A stretch of DNA of 5,486 nucleotides, from positions 1-5,486 of the forward strand of contig JAITXS010000135.1 of NCBI GenBank assembly GCA_031284645.1, read 5' to 3'. The translations under genes were made by a program, and so were the position numbers. Within the stretch, counting starts at the first letter, position 1. Each line of letters starts with the position of its first letter. Shown here one piece after another: positions 1-4,392 of this stretch. The stretch comes from Spirochaetaceae bacterium. GTDB taxonomy: Bacteria; Spirochaetota; Spirochaetia; Treponematales; Breznakiellaceae. The notes beneath the pieces are model-generated. The model ran no database searches. It was not told where the DNA came from and was given only the letters and a program-made list of their open reading frames with translations.

Positions 1-57
1 AATGAAGTATCGAATGACCGTATCGAAGAACCTTCATATAATCCTCTTACGGAATAA
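1..57 (+). CDS. C-terminal tail of an unidentified upstream gene (partial)
   Basis: From base 1 the frame reads 18 sense codons, ending ...EEPSYNPLTE, and then TAA at 55-57. The tail is acidic and soluble-looking, and it stops 30 bases before the next start codon, the spacing expected in an operon. The second forward frame is also open (to about 118), but it would give a very basic peptide running into the next gene, so I prefer the first. The tail is too short to identify the protein. In clusters with COG4648 genes the neighbour is often an acyl carrier protein or an acyl-activating ligase; that is context from known clusters, not something visible here. Confidence 0.4.
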   Translation, partial: NEVSNDRIEEPSYNPLTE

Positions 58-87
58 ACGAACTGCCCGCAAAAAAAGGATGTACCG

Positions 88-795
88 GTGTTTATGTCAA
101 AAATTAAACAGAATATAAAAGGCTTGCTTGGTTTAGTCGCCCTTTTTTATCCGCTCATTGTGTTTTTATCGGTCGTTGTTTTTAACGTCAAACCGAATCG
201 TCTTGCGGTTTTTATTGTCTTATTCGGGATACTTTATTTTATTATGGTTATTTCGAATTCCGGCAAAAAAAAACCGGTTATGTTTATTAGTCCTATTTTG
301 CTTTTTTTAATCGGAGCCGCAGGTTTCTGTTTGGACGCGCCTTTTATTCTGGAGTTGTTTCCAAAAGCCGCGGGGAAATCAAATTATGTTATAAAATTTT
401 ATCCGGTGCTTACAAATACCGCGTATTTTATCATTTTTTTTACGAGCATGATCTTTCCGCCCTCACTTGCCTTTGATATTTCAGTCCTCATAGATGCGAA
501 AATTATGGGAACAGCCGCGCAAAAACCTATGGAGATTTTTTGTAAGAAAGCCTCAATTATCTGGTGTGTGTTTTTTATACTTGACTCGCTTGTCTCACTG
601 TTTACCATCTTCATTGAAACGAACACTCAGCAAGAAGCGGATACTATTTGGGCGATTTATAACGGGGCGATTACCTATGTTCTTATGGGAATTATTTTGC
701 TTTTTCAAATTATTCTTGGTAAAATGTTGATCAGAAAAACCCTTCGCGCAGAAGCCCATAATCCACCGGAAAATCCGGAACACAAAGCGCTTTAG
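88..795 (+). CDS. COG4648-type integral membrane protein, aryl-polyene/fatty-acid cluster type
   Basis: This is a 235-residue polytopic inner membrane protein. Hydrophobic segments lie at about residues 12-33, 38-56, 64-82, 108-127, 155-176 and 192-213, and the C-terminal tail is short, polar and cytoplasmic-looking. I recognise the COG4648 pattern: an N-terminal LFYPLIVF, a central FYPVLTN, then a WCVFFILDSLVSL segment, and AIYNGAITYVLMGIILLFQ near the end. In proteobacteria such proteins sit in aryl-polyene-type clusters beside acyl carrier proteins, an AMP-ligase, dehydratases and acyltransferases; their exact role is not established. I chose GTG at 88 because AAAGGA (75-80) lies 7 bases before it; ATG at 94 is the alternative, 13 bases from that site. 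An A9 run at 265-273 encodes K60-K62. The gene is AT-rich compared with purH. It converges on purH with 45 bases between stop codons; a partly paired hairpin (786-811) over the stop is the only terminator-like structure. Confidence 0.72.
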   Translation: MFMSKIKQNIKGLLGLVALFYPLIVFLSVVVFNVKPNRLAVFIVLFGILYFIMVISNSGKKKPVMFISPILLFLIGAAGFCLDAPFILELFPKAAGKSNYVIKFYPVLTNTAYFIIFFTSMIFPPSLAFDISVLIDAKIMGTAAQKPMEIFCKKASIIWCVFFILDSLVSLFTIFIETNTQQEADTIWAIYNGAITYVLMGIILLFQIILGKMLIRKTLRAEAHNPPENPEHKAL

Positions 796-840
796 CTGTT
801 GAAAGCACGCTGAACATGCCTTGCACCAGCCGCATTTAGG

Positions 841-2529
841 CTAATGTCTAAAATACCGTGCGCCGGTAAAAATCATCGCGATACCTAAACGATTGCACGC
901 CTCAATTGAAAGAGCATCGTTGCTGGAACCCCCGCTCTGTATAACAGCCTTAATTCCTGCCGCCGCCGCAGCTTCTATGACATCAGGAAAGGGGATAAAA
1001 GAGTCCGAAGCAAAAACCCGCGCCGGTTCGGCGTCAACAAAAGAAGGAGCAAGCAGATTTCCATAGATTTTTTTATTAGGTGAATACAAGCCTGTTTCCC
1101 TATGTTGTTCAAAGGCCGCTGCTTCGGCTATAGCCGCAACAGCTTTCGCCGCGCGGTTTAACGCAAGCTCCGCAGCCCAAATCCGGTTGGGCTCCCCCCC
1201 GCTAATGCCAACAGTGGCACGATCTTTTACCACTACAATAGCGCTTGATTTTACCCAGTTCACGGCCCGTATGCCGAAAAGCATATCAGGAATAAAGCGC
1301 GGCTCAGGCGCAAGATCGGTAACAATATCCCATTTTTCAAGCAGATGACGGTTTACTTCTTGCACAAGTATCCCGCCGTCCACAGAGACTACCTCAAGCG
1401 GCTCTTTTGGAGCATTTTTTGCTTTAACAATCCGTAAATCTTTCTTTTTGCGTAAAATATCAAGGGCACGCGGTTCATAATCCGGTGCAATAATAGTTTC
1501 CAGAAAAATTTCGTTTAATTTTTCGGCAAGATCAGCTGAAATCGGCATATTACAGGCAAGCACACTGCCAAAAATCGACATGGGATTGCAGAGATAGGCC
1601 TTGGTATACGCCTCTTCCGCAGTCCCCGCGAGGGTAACACCGCAGGGCGTGTTGTGTTTTACCACCACAAAGCAGGTCAATTGGACTAACGGTACATCAG
1701 GAAGAATTTGTCTGCTGTCGGCATATCCGAAGGGCAAGGTTCCGTCTGACGGAAGGCCGAAAGAGCAGACTGTTTTCCATGCCAAGTCCATATCACGGAT
1801 ATTGTTGTAGGAAAACTCCTTGCCGCCGAGGAATTCCATTGCAGGGAACGCTCCCTGCGTGTCCTCCCTGAAGTAAAGTGCCGCTTTCTGATGTTCGTTC
1901 TCTCCGTAACGAAGAGTCATCTTTTTCTTTAAAGTCTCGTTCCGATATTCGGGAAAGTCTTCATCAAGAAGATAGCCGGAAATTGTAGCGTCATACGCTG
2001 AAATCAGGCTGAAAGCTTTGCCCGCAAGATACTTGCGAAGTTGTTCCGGAACAGCACCCGCTTTAAGCGCATCGATCACGGAACCGTAGTCGGCAGGGTC
2101 GGAGAGCACAAGCACATCTTTAAAATTCTTTGCCGCGGAACGCAATAAAGACGGACCGCCGACATCAATAAACTCAGCACCCTCTTCTTCGGGAATACCT
2201 TCAACGATATTTCCTAAAAAGGGGTGAAGATTCACGCATACAAGATCAATCGTTTTAATATCGAGGTTTTTAATTGCTTCAAAAGGGGAGCTTTCATTTT
2301 GTGGTGCTAAAACCCCCGCAGCAATCGCAGGGCGGAACATCTCTACCCCCCTGTCAAAATATTCAGGGAAAGCAGTGATATCTGAAATATCATTGGGTTC
2401 AAGACCGTTTTCTCGTAAAAACGCCCCGGTTTCCCCTGTGGAGAGTATTCGCCAGCCCGTTTGATTCAAAAAGCAGGCCAATTCAAGTATTCCGTCTTTT
2501 TCATAGACGCTGATAAGAGCTGTTTTCAT
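841..2529 (-). CDS. purH: Bifunctional PurH: AICAR formyltransferase / IMP cyclohydrolase (divergent cyclohydrolase domain)
   Basis: PurH carries out the last two steps of de novo purine synthesis in the cytoplasm: formyl transfer from 10-formyl-THF to AICAR, then ring closure to IMP. The 562-residue protein is somewhat longer than E. coli PurH. Residues 1 to about 145 are the MGS-like cyclohydrolase domain (ALISVYEKDG, LSTGET, FIDVGGPSLLRSAAKN). The formyltransferase domain follows: LRYGENEHQ (206-214), GKEFSYNNIRDMD (236-248), VKHNTPCGV (290-298, with the Lys-His pair), NPMSIFGS (315-322), KSSAIVVVKD, FASDSFIPFPD, and the usual RYFRH end. About 20 extra residues lie between W251 and K291. 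The cyclohydrolase loops are unusual: the normal GRVKTLHP is RGVEMFRP (60-67), NLYPF is NLHPF (100-104), and STGGT is STGET, while D122 and K134 are kept. The formyltransferase GAGQxSR motif reads SGGEPNR over a G7 run (1194-1200). The start fits the family N-terminus but has no Shine-Dalgarno sequence; the tRNA ends 9 bases upstream. Confidence 0.95.
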   Translation of the reverse strand: MKTALISVYEKDGILELACFLNQTGWRILSTGETGAFLRENGLEPNDISDITAFPEYFDRGVEMFRPAIAAGVLAPQNESSPFEAIKNLDIKTIDLVCVNLHPFLGNIVEGIPEEEGAEFIDVGGPSLLRSAAKNFKDVLVLSDPADYGSVIDALKAGAVPEQLRKYLAGKAFSLISAYDATISGYLLDEDFPEYRNETLKKKMTLRYGENEHQKAALYFREDTQGAFPAMEFLGGKEFSYNNIRDMDLAWKTVCSFGLPSDGTLPFGYADSRQILPDVPLVQLTCFVVVKHNTPCGVTLAGTAEEAYTKAYLCNPMSIFGSVLACNMPISADLAEKLNEIFLETIIAPDYEPRALDILRKKKDLRIVKAKNAPKEPLEVVSVDGGILVQEVNRHLLEKWDIVTDLAPEPRFIPDMLFGIRAVNWVKSSAIVVVKDRATVGISGGEPNRIWAAELALNRAAKAVAAIAEAAAFEQHRETGLYSPNKKIYGNLLAPSFVDAEPARVFASDSFIPFPDVIEAAAAAGIKAVIQSGGSSNDALSIEACNRLGIAMIFTGARYFRH

Positions 2530-2538
2530 GGTTTGAAA

Positions 2539-2611
2539 TAGCGGCGATAGGGCTTGAACCTATGACCTAACGGATATGAGCCGTGTGCTCTGCCAGCTGA
2601 GCTACGCCGCC
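2539..2611 (-). tRNA. tRNA-Met (CAU), elongator type
   Basis: The minus strand folds into a complete 73-base cloverleaf. The acceptor stem is GGCGGCG with CGCCGCT (including G1-U72), then U8-A9. The D stem is GCTC/GAGC. The anticodon arm is CACGG-CTCATAT-CCGTT, with CAT as anticodon and a C27/T43 mismatch. The variable region is AGGTC, the T arm is ATAGG-TTCAAGC-CCTAT, and the discriminator is A. The G1-U72 pair with A73 and the GGCGG start resemble the Bacillus-type elongator tRNA-Met. Initiator tRNA is excluded because it lacks a paired 1-72 position and has three G-C pairs in the anticodon stem. A lysidine-modified tRNA-Ile2, which also has CAT, is less likely but not excluded. CCA is not encoded (TTT follows), so it must be added enzymatically. 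Confidence 0.93.
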
Positions 2612-2613
2612 AT

Positions 2614-2639
2614 CTGTACAATAAATTATTTAAGTACAG
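2614..2639. repeat. Dyad CTGTAC-N14-GTACAG in the tRNA leader
   Basis: Six-base perfect inverted arms (2614-2619 and 2634-2639) flank an AT-rich centre that contains a near-palindrome (2620-2630). The dyad lies between the TATAAT box and the tRNA, so it could be a transcription-factor site or a leader hairpin. No known operator is recognised. Confidence 0.4.
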
Positions 2640-2640
2640 G

Positions 2641-2677
2641 ATTATATAAGATTATCATAATATGATCTCCTCGTCAA
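2641..2677 (-). promoter_or_regulatory. Putative promoter of the tRNA-Met/purH transcript
   Basis: On the minus strand TTGACG (2677-2672) is a good -35 box. Two possible -10 boxes follow: GATAAT (2656-2651) at a short 15-base spacing, and a perfect TATAAT (2646-2641) at 25 bases, too far for the same -35 box. The TATAAT ends 29 bases before the tRNA, which leaves room for a short processed leader. The pairing of boxes is uncertain, but this AT-rich block is the obvious promoter for tRNA and purH. Confidence 0.5.
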
Positions 2678-2680
2678 TGG

Positions 2681-2713
2681 CCCGTGCAATGCCCCTCAAG
2701 CCTCAAGCACGGG
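2681..2713. repeat. Dyad CCCGTGC-N19-GCACGGG with a CCTCAAG tandem repeat
   Basis: Perfect 7-base inverted arms at 2681-2687 and 2707-2713 enclose two head-to-tail copies of CCTCAAG (2694-2700 and 2701-2707). The site lies just upstream of the -35 box of the tRNA-purH promoter and about 40 bases upstream of the candidate fba -35 box. An operator in a shared divergent control region is plausible. It is not placed or followed by a T tract in a way that suggests a terminator. Confidence 0.4.
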
Positions 2714-2754
2714 TAATTATAAAAAACACGGGGGAAAGTTGCACTCAAAAAAAA

Positions 2755-2787
2755 TTGACCACTTGCGAGCTTTCAGTTTTTTATATA
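2755..2787 (+). promoter_or_regulatory. Putative fba promoter
   Basis: TTGACC (2755-2760) is followed by a T-rich stretch and TATATA (2782-2787). The spacing of 21 bases is longer than usual, so the -10 choice is weak; TTTATA at 2780-2785 (spacing 19) is an alternative. The position, some 35-40 bases upstream of the fba start, is right for a promoter. Confidence 0.35.
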
Positions 2788-2810
2788 TCCTAGAAAAGAC
2801 GCTATTGTAT

Positions 2811-2818
2811 GGAAGGAG
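2811..2818 (+). promoter_or_regulatory. Strong fba ribosome binding site that fixes the start at 2824
   Basis: GGAAGGAG ends 5 bases before ATG at 2824. An in-frame ATG at 2809 overlaps this Shine-Dalgarno sequence and has none of its own, so the longer 337-residue reading is unlikely. Confidence 0.8.
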
Positions 2819-2823
2819 TTTTT

Positions 2824-3822
2824 ATGACGAGTTATAAAGAATTAGGGCTTGTTAATTCACAGGCAATGTTTAAAAAAGCAATTAACGGTGGTTTTGCGGT
2901 TCCGGCTTACAATTTTAACAATTTGGAACAATTGCAGGCTATTATTGAAGCCTGTGTTGAGACACGTTCACCGGTTATTTTACAGGTATCAAAGGGCGCG
3001 CGGGATTATGCCAATAAAAATCTCCTGCGGAATATGGCCCGAGGCGCGGTCGATTTTGCTCATGAGCTTGGGTACGATATTCCTATTGTTCTCCATCTTG
3101 ACCACGGGGATAGTTTTGAAATCTGTAAGGATTGTATTGAAAGCGGTTTTTCCAGTGTTATGATTGATGGGAGTCATCTTCCCTATGATGAAAATGTCGC
3201 GCTGACAAAGAAAGTCTGCGAATTTGCTCACAGTCAGAAAGATTATGTTACTGTTGAAGGCGAGCTCGGCGTACTTGCCGGCGTGGAAGACGATGTTTCA
3301 TCAGAACGAAGCCACTATACACAGCCTGCGGAAGTCATTGACTTCGTAAACAAAACAAAAGTGGATTCACTTGCCATCTCAATCGGCACCAGCCACGGAA
3401 GATGTAAGTTTACGCCGGAACAGTGCACCCGCAATGCTGACGGAGTTCTTATCCCGCCCCCGCTCCGTTTCGACATACTTGATGAGATCATGAAAAAGAT
3501 TCCCGGATTCCCGATTGTCCTTCACGGTTCATCTTCAGTGCCGCACAAATACGTTGAAATAATTGAGCAATACGGTGGGAAAATACCCGATTCCGTGGGT
3601 ATCCCCGAAGAGCAGCTCCGCAAAGCAGCAAAAAGCGCGGTCTGCAAAATCAATATCGACAGCGACGGACGCCTCGCGATGACAGCCCTTATCCGCAAAG
3701 TCCTCTACACCATACCCGGAGAGTTTGATCCGCGTAAGTATCTGGGGCCGGCCCGCGCCGAACTTAAAGTGATGTACATGGATAAAAATAAAAACGTGCT
3801 TGGTTCTGCGACTCAGGCATAG
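2824..3822 (+). CDS. fba: Class II (zinc) fructose-1,6-bisphosphate aldolase
   Basis: This cytoplasmic glycolytic and gluconeogenic enzyme reversibly splits fructose-1,6-bisphosphate into dihydroxyacetone phosphate and glyceraldehyde-3-phosphate, using a bound divalent metal. The 332-residue TIM-barrel protein carries the family signatures: PAYNFNN (27-33), LHLDHGDSFE (90-99, with catalytic D93 and zinc ligand H94), GFSSVMIDGSHLPYDEN (108-124), VEGELGVLAGVED (144-156), IGTSHGRCKF (187-196, ligand H191), LHGSSSVP (233-240, ligand H234) and KINIDSDGRL (275-284, substrate-binding N277 and D279). All expected metal and catalytic residues are present, so the enzyme should be active. A stretch at about 245-270 with GIPEEQL is typical of the longer type-B class II enzymes. 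The gene is monocistronic as far as visible, is divergent from tRNA-purH, and is followed by a hairpin 19 bases after the stop. Agarose-type aldolases acting on tagatose bisphosphate share this fold; the length and motifs favour Fba. Confidence 0.94.
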   Translation: MTSYKELGLVNSQAMFKKAINGGFAVPAYNFNNLEQLQAIIEACVETRSPVILQVSKGARDYANKNLLRNMARGAVDFAHELGYDIPIVLHLDHGDSFEICKDCIESGFSSVMIDGSHLPYDENVALTKKVCEFAHSQKDYVTVEGELGVLAGVEDDVSSERSHYTQPAEVIDFVNKTKVDSLAISIGTSHGRCKFTPEQCTRNADGVLIPPPLRFDILDEIMKKIPGFPIVLHGSSSVPHKYVEIIEQYGGKIPDSVGIPEEQLRKAAKSAVCKINIDSDGRLAMTALIRKVLYTIPGEFDPRKYLGPARAELKVMYMDKNKNVLGSATQA

Positions 3823-3841
3823 GCGGCTTAGGTTTAGTTGC

Positions 3842-3864
3842 GGCAGAGGGTTCAGCCCTCTGCC
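3842..3864 (+). terminator. 9-bp hairpin after fba, possible terminator without a T tract
   Basis: GGCAGAGGG (3842-3850) and CCCTCTGCC (3856-3864) form a perfect 9-bp stem with a TTCAG loop, 19 bases beyond the fba stop. The right arm is followed by AAAAAG, not by a run of T, so it is not a classical intrinsic terminator in either direction. It may instead protect the fba mRNA 3' end or halt transcription with help. A weaker CCCC-AAAA-GGGG hairpin at 3918-3929, followed by T5 at 3937-3941, is a second candidate. Confidence 0.5.
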
Positions 3865-4065
3865 AAAAAGCCCGCTCAGCGTTCCGCACCAAAACAACAC
3901 GAAAGGCCGGTGGATTTCCCCAAAAGGGGGAGCACATTTTTGCCGGTGAATGTGAAACCGACACAATGAAAGATTTTTTTTTGCTGCTCCCCCTCGCGCC
4001 GAAGTCCACGGCTTCGCTCACGCTTGCCTCCGGTCTTCTCCGCTACCCCCACGCCGGAAGGGTCG
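3865..4065. other. Gene-free part of the fba/Big2 convergent gap, with a 10-bp inverted repeat
   Basis: No convincing coding sequence is seen. Two overlapping open frames on the minus strand run back into the 3' end of fba, lack a ribosome binding site and have unnatural composition. The clearest structure is AGGGGGAGCA (3925-3934) facing TGCTCCCCCT (3985-3994), perfect 10-base arms around 50 bases that end in a T9 run (3974-3982). GCCGGTG occurs twice (3905-3911 and 3942-3948 approximately). CGAAG...CTTCG near 4000-4020 can form a small hairpin. The block reads like a degraded or mobile intergenic repeat, but a single window cannot show that. Confidence 0.4.
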
Positions 4066-4070
4066 AAATA

Positions 4071-4279
4071 GGGTTATGGGGCAAGGGTTGTAGGGTATAG
4101 TTCTTATCAGAAAGCCTGTACCATGCCCAACTCCCCTTGACCTTTGCTTCGGGGTCTAAATAGGGTAATGGGGTTAGGGGTCTGGGGTATAGACTTTACC
4201 AGAAAGCCTGTACCATGCCCAACTCCCCTTGACCTTTGCTTCGGGGTCTAAATAGGGTAATGGGGTTAGGGGTCTGGGG
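4071..4279 (+). other. Three predicted G-quadruplex motifs, one per repeat unit
   Basis: On the plus strand each unit has four guanine runs with short loops. Unit 1 (4071-4095) is G3-TTAT-G4-CAA-G3-TTGTA-G3. Units 2 and 3 (4163-4187 and 4255-4279) are G3-TAAT-G4-TTA-G4-TCT-G4. The run lengths and loops of 3-5 bases satisfy the usual quadruplex rule. They would form in a read-through fba transcript or on the plus DNA strand. Unit 1 keeps four runs although its loops differ from units 2 and 3, which hints that the G-run pattern itself is maintained. Folding is predicted, not shown. Confidence 0.75.
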
Positions 4280-4308
4280 TATAGACTTTACCAGAAAGCC
4301 TGTATCGT

Positions 4309-4336
4309 CCCGAAGCCCTTAGCTCTTTGCTTCGGG
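4309..4336 (-). terminator. Hairpin downstream of the Big2 gene, possible terminator
   Basis: The apex of the palindrome is a perfect 8-bp stem (CCCGAAGC/GCTTCGGG) with a 12-base loop, about 55 bases beyond the minus-strand stop codon. No T tract follows on either strand, so intrinsic termination is doubtful. Its position suits a 3'-end structure for the minus-strand mRNA. Confidence 0.35.
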
Positions 4337-4367
4337 CATGGGATAGCAACTCTCTGATATTACTATA

Positions 4368-4392
4368 CCCAATACCCAATACCCTACTACCC
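4368..4392 (-). other. Predicted G-quadruplex at the stop codon of the Big2 gene
   Basis: The minus strand carries G3-TAGTA-G3-TATT-G3-TATT-G3 (read from 4392 to 4368). The first guanine is the last base of the TAG stop codon. The mRNA of the Big2 gene would therefore hold a quadruplex-prone tract directly at its termination codon, mirroring the plus-strand motifs in the array. Confidence 0.65.

Larger units (their letters stand above)
4066..4338. repeat. Three 92-bp tandem repeats, each with a G-run tract
   Basis: AAATAGGG recurs at 4066, 4158 and 4250, exactly 92 bases apart. The unit reads AAATAGGG, a guanine-rich tract, GGTATAG, a short spacer, CAGAAAGCCTGTACCATGCC, then CCCTTGAC and TTTGCTTCGGGGTCT. 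The segment 4108-4199 is identical base for base to 4200-4291. The first unit differs from the second only in its G-rich part and the spacer after it (4074-4107). The third follows the second up to 4304 and then changes to a hairpin with CCCGAAGC and GCTTCGGG arms. Perfect identity between copies means recent duplication or ongoing homogenisation. No protein-coding frame is evident across the array. Confidence 0.93.

Noticed and set aside
265..273. A9 run in the membrane protein gene as a frameshift or phase-variation site
   Set aside because: The frame stays open and family-like on both sides; a run of three Lys codons is ordinary in an AT-rich gene.
786..811. Hairpin AGCGCTTT...AAAGCACGCT over the end of the membrane protein gene as a terminator
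   Set aside because: It needs a two-base bulge, has no T tract, and overlaps a simple palindrome (784-793) in coding sequence.
2539..2611. Initiator tRNA-fMet
   Set aside because: Position 1-72 is paired (G-U) and the anticodon stem lacks the three consecutive G-C pairs next to the loop.
2809..2823. Upstream ATG at 2809 as the fba start
   Set aside because: It overlaps the GGAAGGAG site that serves the ATG at 2824 and adds five residues not expected in the family.
3764..4021. Two overlapping minus-strand open frames (3535-3966 and 3764-4021) across the fba 3' end and the gap
   Set aside because: They run antisense through fba, include the 9-bp hairpin as codons, have odd composition rich in Pro, Arg, Ser and Phe, and show no ribosome binding site.
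4066..4392. CRISPR array
   Set aside because: The repeats are contiguous 92-base units with no unique spacers between short repeats, and no cas gene is present.
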